NCBI RefSeq assembly: GCF_047948215.1
Contig: NC_134463.1
Span: 59,269,701 to 59,333,700, forward strand
Direction of reading: 5' to 3'
Origin: Lycorma delicatula
Taxonomy: Eukaryota; Arthropoda; Insecta; Hemiptera; Fulgoridae
Length of the DNA stretch: 64,000 nt
Positions 24,211-37,449 of the stretch are shown one piece after another. Position numbers and translations under genes: made by a program. The notes beneath the pieces were generated by a model. That model was not told the DNA's origin. It made no database searches and saw nothing but the letters and a program-made list of their open reading frames with translations. The first letter of the stretch is position 1. Each line of letters begins with the position of its first letter.

Positions 24211-25546
24211 AGAAAACAACGTTTTTTTCTAAACTTAGAGTAAAATAATTTTCAAAATTGTTTACTCTTGCCTCCATCTTCAAAAAAGTTATATAGTATA
24301 TTTGACTTTGTAATCTGACTCATAATTAAAATATTTTAAAGTAGATTTTTAACTTTAAAAGAAACAGCGTTCTAAAACATCTTGAAATTGAGTGAGAAAA
24401 CAATTTTCGAAAGATTCTTTCATTAAAATGTTTTTTTCTACAATTTTTTATTTCTACAGTAAAATTATTGATTATTATAAAAAACTGGTTTTAATAGATC
24501 CTTGGAACAAAGGTATCTGTTAAAAGTAATGATTTTTGTTTTAATATCTATCGTAGCCATAATAATGAAATAAACTACGTGGAATTTTAACTTGTGTACT
24601 ACATATTTTTTGGAATTTATGAGTTGTAAACAGAAATTGTACAGGTGAGTGGGCAAAAATCAAGTTTTACTGACATTTTAAAAATATCAACTGAATGTTT
24701 CTGTTTGTTTATGTGAGTTTTGAAAAGAATAAGTTTTAATTGATTTTTAATAATATTTGAGTTTATATTTATTACGCATATTATTTTCTTTTTTTTCGAA
24801 ATCATAACAGTACCACTCAATTGTTTTTTTTTTTTTGTTTTTTTTGTTTGTTAAGCAAATTTATAAACTTATACTCTTTTAGGTAGAAGAAAGTCCTTCA
24901 TATCACTTAACTTGGATCGTTCTAAAAGTTCTGCAAACTATAGCAATCCCGGGCAGTTTTTGCTGTTGAAATTGTCATTAATATCAAGAGACTGTAATAC
25001 CAGTTATCCTAGAATGAAAGGTCCTAGAATTAAAGCGTTTTCTGTTTGTTAGGATCTTACCTTTCTATTTGGGAATGTTACCATTTTTGTTTAGAAGTAT
25101 TATTTTGCATTCATAAAAGATAATTATTTGAAAAATAAAATAAACCTCGTAGTTGATGAGCCGTCGGAAATTTTCTTCAGTTTCTTATAAAAAATAAATA
25201 ATATAATGGCTCATAGTAATCATACTTATTAATTATACTTTTTTAATTAATTATACTCGTATGTACAGTATGTTTTAAGTGAAGATCTTGTGTAATTATA
25301 CAAAAATTTGATTTTGTGGTTTTTAAGGAATTTATGCCGTTAAAGAATCATTGAAACTCCAAGAACCAGTTCTTTGTAATTCTTGTGGTTTATCTCATTT
25401 TTTATCTACAGATGACCTTTCTCGTTATGAAATTAATGAACTATCTTATCTTACTACAGGAATGCTTTTATAAGTATATCTACAATTATACAATTAAGTG
25501 GCAATTCTGCGAGACGCTGTAAGAATAAATTGCTCACACACATACA
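24211..25546. other. intronic AT-rich stretch, nothing recognised
   Basis: No feature is supported here. Confidence 0.45.
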
Positions 25547-25590
25547 TTAATGGTGTATATATATATATATATATATATATACACCATTAA
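25547..25590. repeat. 44-bp perfect palindrome with a TA core
   Basis: ttaatggtg, a run of TA, then caccattaa. The non-TA flanks are exact inverted copies, so the whole block is one palindrome, not only a TA run. Confidence 0.95.
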
Positions 25591-25919
25591 ACGTAAAAAC
25601 TAAAAAATATCAAAACTAAATAAAACTTATAAGCTTGTAGTTGGAAGTTAAATTAATAGTCACTATCTTGCTACTAAACAAGAATCCTAGTTTTTATAAC
25701 GTACAGTTTGTTTTACAACTGTGTTTCATTCAACAGATAAACATTTGAAGAGCATCAATCATTACTATTTTACAGTCATTAAAATAAATATATACATTTA
25801 TTTCTCCACTCTATACATTTTTACTACTGCAAAATAAACATTTCAATATGGCTTTATTATGCTCTAGAATAAAATATTCCAGTCACAAAATTCTTGTTCC
25901 ATAAATTTAACAGTTAGTG

Positions 25920-25959
<40 letters not shown>

Positions 25960-27939
25960 TAGGATGGTATACCTTTTATTATATTGTATATATCGAACAC
26001 TGGTGTACTTTTCATATACGCTTAAGCAGCCGACCACAGTGATGAGCCAGTTTAAATTTGATGCTTGTGTGAAGGGTCTACTTGTTATTTTTAATTATTT
26101 CATCAAATTACGGTTATAATAATTTAGTTTTCTTATAAGCAAAAAATATATTTCAGTATTAAATTTAAAAAAAAATTATACCTCCTTTAGTTTTCTAATT
26201 TAACTTTTGTTACGTATATTTCTTCTGAAAAAAAATTAACCAAAAAAATATATTAAATAAAATAACGAAACGTCGGTCTTGCGCAGAACTGCGCATGAAT
26301 TTTATATTACTATGTTCTGGTGTGTTCTGTTGTAAAATTTTGTTGCATAAATAATAAAGATTTATAAAAAAAAAAAAGATTATCTAGTTTTTTTGAGTGT
26401 GGTTTATAATAAAATACCTTTTCCAAATGTTGATTATTTAACCGTTGAACATAGGATAATACAGTATGGAAAGATTTTCTCGCAATTCTATTGAGAAATC
26501 TTTTTCATTAAAAAAAAAAAAAACTCTTAATTTTGTTAATGTAGAATTATAGCTATAATATAATCCTTTTTCTGTTTATTTTTCTTAATACAATTCTGAA
26601 TTATAGCTTTTATGAAATTTTAAATAATTAAGTATTTCAATATCACAAAAAATTAACTAACTTACTTTTTATTCTAATAGCATTTAAAAAATATTAAAGT
26701 TTGTCTGAAAAAAAAATCATACTTTATCCCGTAAGTAATAATATAATTACAAAATTTTCATCGAATTAGAGATTAATTGGACTTGAATTTATTTGTTATG
26801 TACGTTTTACTACGAATATTTATTAAATTACATTTTAAAATATGTTAATTCAAATCGTACAGGAAAACTCTTATTTGAGCAATACTTTTAGCTTTGTAAA
26901 GTTTTTCTGGCAATAACTTTTATGTTTGTACATATATTTAATGCAGAAGTTTGTAAAAGTTAAAAAAAAATTGCATCCTAGCAGCAGAACATATTAATTA
27001 ATTAAAAATCCTTTTTCTCCTTTTCCCAGTCTTGTCGAATATTATTCCAGATACCAGATATCTCTGCTTCTTCAGAACGTTTTTTTTTAGTATAAAAGAC
27101 AAATTTTAAAACTACAGATGCAGTTGTTTACTACCTCAGTTATTAAAATAAAATGTATTTTAATGACCGAGATATGCGACTGTCACAGCTTTACAGTTTA
27201 CTGTTACAGCTTTAGAATTTCTTAGGTTATTAATTTTTTATATTAAAAAAAACTTTTTGTAAAATTAGAAATCTCTGTATAAGACGCTGCATGGGAGGAA
27301 GAGAAAAAAGTATGTAATTACTGTTTTAATTAATTTTAACAAATATAATTGTCTGTTCAAGCATTATTTATGAGCAACATATCCGTTTCCAGTAAAACTC
27401 GTAAATTTATTTGATAAAGCCTATATTTAAGTGTAGATTATATATATATAACTTTTCTCAAAAACATGCAAGAGGACGCTGCCTGGTTAGAGAAATAGTG
27501 TTTTTTTTTTTTTTTTTGGTTTTTTTTTAATAGAATGAAAATTTCTAATTTAACTAAATTAACCTCCTCAGCTTTTTGTATCATATATATTTATAAATAA
27601 GGAAGAATTTGTTTGCCTTTTCTGCAGATCTACTACAGTTTTATTTCGATCGTGATGAAATTTTTCAACAGTTCGAAACAAGAGGAAAATTGTTATCTGC
27701 ATTTCATTTTTAGAAAAAATTACCCCACTTCCTCGTAAGAAAAATTTTAATATGCAGCTTTACGGTTTTCGCGAATATCTCGAAAACGACGAGGACTCGA
27801 CCAAAGTGGAAAGTGATTTTCTGAAAGCCTATAAAATTTGTTATAAAATACAATTTTCCCGGCTCTGATAGCGTTTTTAGTTCTGAGTTATTAACAATCA
27901 AATTTGAAAATTAGTACACAATTGTTTTGTTCTTTACCC
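25591..27939. other. intronic AT-rich stretch with a (TA)n run
   Basis: Contains a (TA)n run at 25922-25959 preceded by tagtggtg, similar to the taatggtg before the TA core at 25547. I see nothing else. Confidence 0.45.
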
Positions 27940-28150
27940 TGTTATGAGTGTCACCATTTCATCTTCAATCTCCTTTTCACCCGTTTTCCACCTCATTGTC
28001 GGTCTCACTCGCTCAGTGTTCTACAAAAAAAGATCCCACAGCATCCAGAGCTGCCGAAACTGAAGATCAAACGAGCGTCAGAGAGTTCAAGCTGTACGTT
28101 AAGTACGAGTTTTAAGCCGCGGGTAGCCGATAATATTTTAATAAAAAAAT
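27940..28150. other. less AT-rich block, not recognised
   Basis: A frame ending at 28152 gives PELPKLKIKRASESSSCTL and FKPRVADNILIKK. It has mixed composition unlike its neighbours but no recognised domain. It could be a decayed retrogene or transposon fragment, or chance. Confidence 0.25.
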
Positions 28151-29949
28151 AATTTATATTTATAATATTTTGAATAACTTTTTTTTTAAATACATTTCAA
28201 TTCATTTGACATTTTTCCGTTATTTGTACGCTTATATACAATATATCTATTCATATATACGGTGCTAGAATAATATCGTCAATATACAATGTATTTACTG
28301 AAAATCTTTTTTTTTACATTTATTATATTTTATTAGTAAAATAAAAATAAAATACAAGTCAATCTGAAAACATACAATTTAAAATAGCTTTAATAAAAGG
28401 CTTTGAGGAAACTACTAACCAATCACAGTTTTAAAAAAGGAAGTAAACCCCCGTTTATAAATAATCATTTGCGGTATGTCTTATGATATTCTAATCCGTT
28501 GTCGTTTCTATTTTTATATAAGGTCGATTGTTAGAACTGATAAGTGTAGATCGATTCTTACTCCATCGGGGTTACAATTTAGTTTACCCATAAAACGTAA
28601 TTACAAATGGTAAAACCTATCGTTTATTTATGGAATCCATAAGAGTGAGCGTAATGTAATTTTTACGAAGGGTGCATTTGTTTCGCCTTAATATTTACGA
28701 AAGAAATCGTTGTATTTTAGATATAATAGATGTCTTTGAACATCAGTAAATTCTGCAGCCATAGACCCAAACAAAAAAGGATTTAAAATCCAGAAATTTT
28801 AGAAAAGGTGGAGAAATTAAAAATAAATACGAACTATAAAATTAGAGAAAATAGAAAACTGTATGATTTGTGTTGACATGATTATTTAGACCTATAATTT
28901 CTATGCTCGGCTTTATGGATATTAAATCTTTTTTATGTTTTTCCAGTTTTGACAGCTGATTTTTGTCTACCTTATTCGTAAAAATAAAAAAAAGCTTTTG
29001 AAATTATATAAAAATAGTAGATTATCACACATTATATATATCTTCTTTCTTTTTTTTTTTTTCATTTGTTATATCTTTCCTGTATTTTACTGTACAAGCT
29101 TCGTAACGGTATTTGTAAAAAAAAATTCCAATGAATTATTTTAATTTAAAAAAATGTTTTTTACGTATTAATGGGGCAGACTATTTAAGAATAGTTCAAA
29201 GCCTGATATTCTTTCTATCACTAAAAATAAAGTTCTTGCATGAAAAAATTGAACAGAGTCTAAAAAATTATTGGTATTATTTTCATTAAATTGCTGAATT
29301 CGGAAGCATTTGAAGGATTTAATTCATCCTGGATAAGGGAGTGGATTCCGTAGTGTTTTTTCTACATTTTTTTAATTCTTGATTTTTCCAGTTTTTTTGG
29401 TGGATTTTTAAATTTCTTTTTGGTTTTTATTATTTTTACCCACGCTTCATTTATATTATACGGTTTTTTTTTACAAATCGTTGATTTGACAAAGAAAGAT
29501 TTCTATTAATAAAATATTTTTTTTAAGATTTCTGAAGCAGAAGTAAACTTTTTGATGTAACTTTGTAGCATTGTCTCGGCAAGAATCTCAACCTCTGCTA
29601 AACGGTAGGGGATCGATTGATTTGGATAGAAGTAAATTCATATAATTGTATAAACGTTAATCGTTACCGATTCAAAACACTTTTTAACGAATTTTGCGAA
29701 AAATTTTACTTTTTGACAAAAAAACCTAAAATCTGTCTCAAAGGTTTACTGGAAAAAGTATGATCGATTGAATAATAACTTAAACATTTTATTTATTTAG
29801 AATGAAATTTTAAGATGTTTCTGCAAACTTGAACGTTAAAAAAATAACAAAAAAAAAAGATTAAAAAAAAATTTTATATTTCTTACATATAATTTTTAAA
29901 ATTACGAAAACATTACCCATTATTTCATCTTTACATAGTATTAAAATAG
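28151..29949. other. intronic AT-rich stretch, nothing recognised
   Basis: No feature is supported. Confidence 0.45.
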
Positions 29950-30275
29950 CTCACCGAGCTGGTCTAACGGTTAAGCTGACATCGCAAATCACTTGTTTTA
30001 CAGCTGATTTTTGAAGTCAAAGTTCCGAGGTTCAAATCCTAGTAAAGTTCAGTTGCCTTTATACGGATTTTAATATTAAACAGTGGCTACCAGTGTACTT
30101 TGGTGATCGAGATTCAATTAACCACATATCTCAGGAATGGTTGGCCGAGTCTGTACAAGACTACACCTCATTTATTAGTCATACATATCCTCATTGGGCA
30201 ATGGGGAGGGGGTTGCTTATTATTCAGTAGTTGAACAGATTACAGTGTACACGTTAGGAAGAAAAAAAATTAAAA
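29950..30275 (+). mobile_element. SINE-A2 copy (tRNA-derived SINE, alternative 3' tail)
   Basis: Head agctcaccgagctggtctaa then cggttaagc (box A-like), and aggttcaaatcctagtaaag (box B-like) about 70 nt later. It has the SINE-A core (gtgtactttggtgatcg, caattaaccacatatctcag, gagtctgtacaagactacac). The 3' part, gttgcttattattcagtagt then tgaacagat, differs from the 4 kb, 8 kb and 53 kb copies but is shared with 31085-31407. No clear TSD. Confidence 0.8.
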
Positions 30276-31084
30276 AATTCTGTAGCAGTTTTCGGATGTT
30301 AACATGGAATATAATGTTCATAGGAGTACTGTAACTATACTGTGTACTTAATCTTCAGATTTATTTCTTAAAAAAATTTTTTTTACAGAAATGTTTGATA
30401 ATTGTACATTTTTCTTTTGTTATAACGTCTTGATTATTTTTACTAAATAATTCCATTATATATATATATATATATTTAAAAAAATATAGGTTATGCATAG
30501 ACTGTGTAAACTACGTATCAAAAGTGACTGTTCATAAAAAAAATAAACGAAGCTTTGTTCAAAAAAACGCTTCGCAATTTACATATTATTAGTAATTTTG
30601 CAATATATAAATGTATATATATATATATATATATATATATTTAAAATACATATACATATTTACAAATATAACATATAAATATACATATATACATTTATTA
30701 TACATATATTAATACATTATATATTTATACATTTATATATGATGGTAAAATCATTTAACGTTATTGTATACCTTAGTCTGTCGATTTTTTAACCGATTAA
30801 AGGAAAAAAAATTGGTGAAGTTCATAGTTCGACAAGGATATTTTTTGCAAGATTTACTCTTCGAACAGATTGATTTCTTATTTTGTCTTTCACTTTCGGT
30901 TACGTCATTTGTGTTTTTAACATAACCTTAAAGGAAGATTGAATTTTATTTAACAAAAAATTATATTATGGATATGTAGATAATTATCTTATTTTTTGTT
31001 GTTATTTCTTAGTATCGGATTGTTAAAACGTATTATGTAAATACTAATTTAATTTTGATATTTAAACTACTCGTATTTCTCTAA
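30276..31084. other. AT-rich spacer with (TA)n runs
   Basis: TA runs at 30457-30475 and 30615-30640 and a long AT-only stretch to 30740. No coding feature. Confidence 0.6.
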
Positions 31085-31407
31085 GTTAATTCGTCGACGC
31101 TTTAGTTAAAGCGTCTAGCGGTTAATTCGTCGACGCAAATCAGTTATTTAACAGCTGATTTTCGAAGTTGAGGTTTAAATCTTAGTAAAAACAGTTACTT
31201 TTATAGGGATTTGAATATAGTTGATACCAGTGTACTTTGGTTGTTAGGGTTCAATTAACCACACATTTCAGTGATGTCGACCTGAGTCTGTACAAGACTA
31301 ACCTCATTTATATGTACTAAACTTCATCCTCATCTTATTGGGTCGTCGATGGGTTGCTTATTGTTCACTAGTTGAACAGATGCAGCATAAGCATTTGGAA
31401 AGAAAGA
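31085..31407 (+). mobile_element. SINE-A2 copy with rearranged head
   Basis: Carries the same core and the same gttgcttattgttcactagt tail as 29950-30275. The head is scrambled. gttaattcgtcgacgc occurs twice (31085-31100 and 31121-31136), with a 9-bp hairpin between (gacgcttta/gt/taaagcgtc, 31096-31115). The box B-like word is degraded (aggtttaaatctta). Confidence 0.78.
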
Positions 31408-32140
31408 AAATATTTTTACCTGGAAATTCATGATTGATCCGACAAAAAACCGTGTAAAACATAATACCTAGTTCTGCATTCTTTTTTCATTATTATCAAG
31501 ACTTGGATCATTTCTGTTTTTCTGATATTTTTTTATTTGCAGTGTGTCATATTTGAAGTATAAAATACATGTGTATAAAAAAAAATAAAAAACGATAATG
31601 AAAATTTACAAAAAAAATTTTCGTTTCTCTGTACCAAATTAAATGTTAGTTAGTCGTTCTTAATTCAATGCTGACTTAAAAAACGAAATTATAAAACAAT
31701 TGAAAAAGGATTAATTAAAAAATGTTAAATACCATTTTTTTAATATGCCAGTTAATAAATATTAACGTAATTAATTATTAAAATGAATACTATATATTAA
31801 ATGACGATATCTGGGCGGAAAATACTTTAAATCACACGTGTATAAATTTTTATTTTATTATCATATAAAGGATATAAAATAGAGTATATTTAATAAATAC
31901 TTTATCGCGTTGTTGGTTATGAAATACGAACCCTCGCGTACGTGTAAGAAAGAGTACGGAATAAAAAAAATATATCCCTGACACGTGTGAAAGGAAACGC
32001 TTAGATTTGCGATAAATAAAATAACGAAAATATTAAAATTAAATTAATCACTGCGCAAAAAGTATAGTTTATGTCAGGTCGCATTAAAAATTAATTCTGT
32101 CTGTATTTATATTTTAACTTTGTTTTTACTTCATATATAT
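31408..32140. other. intronic AT-rich stretch, nothing recognised
   Basis: No feature is supported. Confidence 0.4.
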
Positions 32141-32510
32141 TTACATTGAGAAAGAGGAGCGATAGGGTGCGGGTGTGTAGAGAGAGAAAAAATATATATA
32201 TTATACACGTCAGTAGGGAAAACCAATCGTTTTTAAAGGGTAGTTGCCCCCTGGTGATACGCTGATGACACGTGTGTTATATCTATCCCTGTCTTTTCCT
32301 CCTTGCCCTTCTCTCGTTCAATACAAGCACTTTATCACAGTAACATTGACAGACGTACGCGGGTACACGTATTCACACAACTTCTCTAGTTTATTACCCG
32401 TGTTCCACCTTTACCACCATCTACTTCACCGCAACTTTCCCTCGACACTGACCCGAGATGGAATTCAATCCGACACGACAGTGAAACTTCACTTCTTATG
32501 ATTATGATAT
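32141..32510. other. less AT-rich island, possibly conserved non-coding
   Basis: About 370 bp with clearly higher GC than its flanks and no repeat partner in the window. The 85-codon frame at 32244-32501 has no domain. It could be an intronic enhancer or unannotated transcript, but nothing proves this. Confidence 0.3.
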
Positions 32511-33452
32511 AAATCAAAACATCGTATTCAAACTGGGTTAAAAAAAAAATACCTACAAAATATTATCTTGAGTTCTTTGTACTTAAGGAATTTATAAGTG
32601 TGTTGGTTACATTCAGTAACATTTATATTTTCAACGTATTATGTTGTTTATAATTTATAATATTATTAATGTTTCTAAGTTAATATATTTTACGAACTAC
32701 AGTATGCGGGAATATTTCACTTACTTACAAAGACCAAGCGTCCATAAACTTAAAAATATACTGTGTGAATGTTTTGTAAACTACGTATATATCAATGTAT
32801 AAAAAGTGACTATTCGTAAAAAAAATAAACGAAACTTTGTTTATAATTTTTGTTAAAAAAAACGCTTTGTTCTCACTGTAGTTTTTCAGAGGGAAATTAA
32901 CAACAGGAAACGTTCTATTTCATAATTTATTGTATTAACTAAACTCAGAAATTACTAATTAGTTTTAAAAAGTAATTTTAGAAAAGAAAAAAAAATTAGT
33001 TCTTATAAGGAACTATCTTTTGTAGCGTCTTATAAAAAAAGAAACATGTGCTAAAGTTATCTTTTTGTGTGTGTGTGTGTATATATATATTACGTTCCCG
33101 GCTGATAAAGTTAGAATAGTATTGAAGGGGAAAGTATGTCAGAAATTGGGTATCGGATTTTGTTGAAAATCTTTACATTTTAGGATTGAGCTAGTTCATT
33201 TAGCCAAAAAAAAGATATATGTATGTACGTAGGAATATATCTAAGTGTGTCGTATTGCTTTAGGCCTTATAATTCAGAATTGATCAAACCTATTTTCTTC
33301 AAATTAGGCTGAAATATTTGTATTCGTATATACAGGACGTTGATCGTATTAATTTTTTTCAAAATTCGTTTAGGGGAGGGAAGATATAAAAAAAAAATTC
33401 GATTTACTTCAGAGAAATTTTAGTGAAAACTATTTAAAGAAAATTTGTTACC
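32511..33452. other. intronic AT-rich stretch, nothing recognised
   Basis: Short (TG)n(TA)n at about 33066-33091. I see nothing else. Confidence 0.45.
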
Positions 33453-33514
33453 TACAATGTATATATAAATAATCCACAAAAATTACAATGTATATATAAA
33501 TAATCCACAAAAAA
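33453..33514. repeat. 31-bp tandem duplication
   Basis: tacaatgtatatataaataa plus tccacaaaaat is present twice head to tail, starting at 33453 and 33484. Confidence 0.9.
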
Positions 33515-33929
33515 TTTTTTTCCAAAAAAAACACCCCCTTCTTAAAATTGAATTATATGTTTTTATTTTATTCTTTTGCTATATATCTTCTTTATTTAAA
33601 TATTTTTCAAACAGTTTTTGATAGTTTATACTTCATATCAAGCTATTTTTTTTTCATAACTATCAAGAAATGTCTTCAATCTGTTTTTTTATAGGCCTGT
33701 ACCTATAATGTAGAAAAGTTTCTTGAAAGTTTTATTTTTATTATTTTAGCCTTTATCGAAGAGTATATTAGATTTAGAGAAAACCTTATTTAAGTAAATT
33801 TGTTTATATATCAATGTTTTTAGAAAATAATACTTAAAATTTATTCCCCATCTCTAAAATATATATATTTTTGTTTCAACTCTTTTAATTTTTGTTATTA
33901 TTAGCTGGGAAAGTCAGATAATACTTAGT

Positions 33930-34111
33930 CAGCTTTTACATATGTTTTTTTTTACCTCCGGATCCACTGGTAGGCATTCTTCAGAGGATGAGATGAATGA
34001 TTTGTAGCGTGTGTGAAAATCCCATGCCTGACCGGGATTCGAACCCGAGACCAGGAGATGAAAGACTGCGACGCTACCACTCGCGCCACGGAAGCCGCAG
34101 CTTTTATATAT
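33930..34111 (-). mobile_element. SINE-B copy with near-perfect 14-bp TSD
   Basis: cagcttttacatat (33930-33943) and cagcttttatatat (34098-34111) differ at one base and bracket the body. On the minus strand the body reads ttccgtggcgcgagtggtag then cgtc (box A-like), ctcgggttcgaatcccggtc (box B-like), aggcatgggattttcacaca, and ends in a poly(A) tail (+ strand T run at 33945-33953). This is the cleanest tRNA-like promoter in the window. Confidence 0.88.
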
Positions 34112-34115
34112 CTAT

Positions 34116-34277
<162 letters not shown>

Positions 34278-35680
34278 TTAATTTTTAGAAAAAATATTAG
34301 GACGAACTTACCTTAACCTTGACCGGGATTAATGGAATTTTAGCTACGTCAGCCTAAAATATTGAAGTGGTTGCTCCCCCTTTCTGTAAGAGAAACAAAC
34401 AAAAAATATTACTGGATAGAAATTATTGCAAAGTTAGATTTATAAATTTGTTTTTTCTTAACATTTTTGAGAGGTTGTCTCCTTTGAAGCGGGAATTTTA
34501 TTTTTTTGCTCCTTAAGGATCTATTCTAAACAATAGATTTTAGATATAAAAATTAAAGAGAATTAAATATGGAATTGCGTTTTATTCAGAAATTTCAGAT
34601 AGATTACATCTTAAATTATTTTATTTAATTAATTAATTAATTTATTTTTTTGTGATCAGTTCAGGCTTAATATTTAATAACAAAATATATTAAAATAATA
34701 TAAAATAAAATCAGAAATTCTTAAGCTTTTTCGATTGATGTTTCATTTGTCCATTAATTACCTTTTTTTTCTTAATTTCTTTGTTGAGAATTTACGATAA
34801 AATAAATCAAAATTTCGATGAATTTTCAATGAAAATTTTTTTCTTAATTTCTAATTGAGGTTATTTTTTTCTCTGGTAAGAAGAATTTTTTATGCTTTAC
34901 TAAAACAATAAAAAAATTAATTTTTTTTATAAATTATTCAATTTTAACGGGATTTTTTTTTAAACTTCCGTAAATTTTTCTTATTGATTATTCTATTTCA
35001 TCTGTTATTTCTGTTAGGATATGGGAAACCACATTTCTCACTTTCCTGGTAAGGCTTATATCTTATCTTTGGTATAGCTTTGTCCGCTTCGGAAGTGGCA
35101 TGCCCTTGTATTAGGACGCCTAAATTATTTTATCCATCACTTTAATAGTTTATGTAATACTGAATGAAATTTCTCTTTTTACTAAGATATCTAAGTTTTA
35201 ACTAATTTTTTGCTGTTCTCATTTATTAATTTTTTTTTTAACAATTAATTATTCTACGTTTGTTAGTTGTAAATAAAACAAATTATTTGTTTTTGTAATC
35301 TTTTTACACCTTTACATTCAAATTTTGTTTCTCTCAATACAATTTCTTGAAAACTTTTAAATATTTGGAATACAGCTTATCTTTTTGTCTTAATTGCATC
35401 CTAAATTCAATTATATTCGAAAGTACATTTTAATATATTTTTTAACCTTTTTTTCGAAAACTTTCCAAACGGATATTTTTAACACGTAATTTTTTCTTTA
35501 ACATAACTTGTAAGTTACACATCGATTTATTATACTGTAATTAAGTTCCGTAGTTGTAATTCTCTTTTGTCACGCGATACAGAAAATACTAGTATAACTT
35601 TTTATAACTTTCAATCACTTTTTCTTCCTGTAAAACTTGAATAATTAATTTTATTATTCGGAACAATAAATATGTGGTAG
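34278..35680. other. intronic AT-rich stretch, nothing recognised
   Basis: Only short T-rich runs; no feature is supported. Confidence 0.45.
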
Positions 35681-35808
<128 letters not shown>

Positions 35809-35999
35809 AATTTAACCAGAAATGGTGTATTATTTTCTCAATAAATTGTGTATTTTTTTGTTAGATTTCTATGTATAAGAGTATTTATTATTTTTATTAT
35901 CTGCTGGTTTTGTCTAGTAATATTTTTTTACTACGAAAAATCTATCTATTTTTGTTTTTGAATGTGGTTTTTATAAAGAAATTTTTTTTACCTTCTTTT

Positions 36000-36525
36000 C
36001 TGGGCCGGATCCTGCAGTTAAGTATTTATTACACAGCTCAGGGAAGTGTCCATTACTCTAACGGGCCTCCACGTCGGCCCGCCGGTCTGATCTTACTTTG
36101 CGCCCGCCTCAAACCCCCAGAGTAGGATCCACCAGGCCCGGCTATGCTGTCCCTCGGTCCCCCACTCCGAGAGCCGAGACGCGGTCTTTATGCCAATGCC
36201 TCTAACGGGGACACCGGGAGTGTGGCATCCCCGCCGGGACTCGATCTTTTTCGCTTGGGGGTGCGAGAGTCCCCGTGCCTCAACGCTACCGTACATTCGT
36301 GCAAGCACGTGCGAACGGCAGCTCCGCAGAGGGCTGTCCCTCATCCCCGAGCCCCCCGATCTTTCTGAAGAACACTGGCTACGAACGCTGCATTAGTATC
36401 AAAACTCTTGGGGCTCCGCAACATGGTAGAGATGATGTTCTCTACGCTGAGGGGTCCGGCATTCGCCGAACAAACTAGGCGGTATTCATCCCACTCCAGA
36501 ACACCACGTGTTCTGGAGTTATAAA
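36000..36525 (+). repeat. GC-rich dispersed repeat, copy 2, closed by a hairpin
   Basis: This is the most GC-rich block of the window. It shares gtgcctcaacgctacc... and gctccgcagagggctgtccc with 23800-24210. It ends with actccagaacac/cac/gtgttctggagt (36493-36519, 12-bp arms). Overlapping frames on both strands (36093-36478) give no recognisable domain, and several open at once only because the block is GC-rich. It is likely the 5' region of a non-LTR element, by style. Orientation is arbitrary. Confidence 0.6.
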
Positions 36526-37038
36526 GAAAATTAAAATAGTTCTTTAACGAATATCATTTTTTTTTTATAATTATCTTTGTGGTCTATTTGAATTTTTTAT
36601 TAATTTGTGAAATCCTGCTAAAGGTTTTTAATTGTAGTTCAGATTAAACCCACAATTTCCTTTGAGGAAAAATAATATTAATATTTCATTAATTATTAAA
36701 ACCAGATTTTTATCGTACAATATAATATAAGATTTTTATCGTAAAAATATATATATTATTATTATTTGCGCTACTTGTATTATCCTGACTTATTGTGACT
36801 AAATTTAACTTAAATAATAATCCATATATATTTTTTAAACAGCGTGGATATACATTTTGGTTTACACGGATTTTAAATACCATTCATTTTTATAAGAATT
36901 CCATTTCACCGGCGGTTGTGTTAGTGTTTATCTCCGAGATGTTTTATGGATTTGTATAAGTATTAGTCATTACTTTTTAAAAAAATGTAAATTTTTTAAG
37001 GTTGTGTTCGTGTGCAATTTTTGATATTTATTCTTCTG

Positions 37039-37042
<4 letters not shown>
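36526..37042. other. intronic AT-rich stretch, nothing recognised
   Basis: No feature is supported. Confidence 0.4.

Positions 37043-37108
<66 letters not shown>
37043..37108. repeat. compound (TA)n(TG)n microsatellite
   Basis: About 38 bp TA then about 28 bp TG. Confidence 0.95.
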
Positions 37109-37325
37109 ACGTAACCAAATTTTTTTTTTCAATACCTTTGAAATAACGTTTCAAATCCTTTCAGTTTAAAATCGTGAGTTATCTTCCTTAGGGACTTCGA
37201 AAATATAGATCATTATATTTTTCTATACTTAACTTTTGAAAAGTTGTTTAAGGATATCATACTTTATCAATATCATGTATGCGTGTATAATATATTGAGT
37301 GTTGAGCTGAAGAATAATTTCCCCT

Positions 37326-37449
37326 TTTATCATGCCGAAACTAGTCAAAATGGATTCAGGGATGATCAAAATTGATATTTCGGTTAAAATCTGAAAACCG
37401 AAATTTTTCGCGATTACAATACTTCCTTTACTTCGCACAAGGAAGTAAA
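37326..37449 (-). repeat. repeat K, 5'-end fragment
   Basis: Reading leftwards from 37449 it begins acttccttgtgcgaagtaaa and runs to the cgaaactagtcaaaatgg block inverted, then stops. Confidence 0.85.

Noticed and set aside
32244..32501. 85-codon + frame in a less AT-rich island
   Set aside because: No domain, no start context and no second copy. The composition alone explains the open frame.
34020..34103. Possible true tRNA gene (box A and box B spacing good)
   Set aside because: The tRNA-like part is followed by a SINE body and poly(A) and is flanked by a TSD. The anticodon arm does not pair convincingly, so it is a SINE head.
36093..36478. Several overlapping 67-84-codon frames on both strands
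   Set aside because: Frames stay open because the block is GC-rich. There is no domain or splice context, and the block recurs at 23.8 kb as a repeat.
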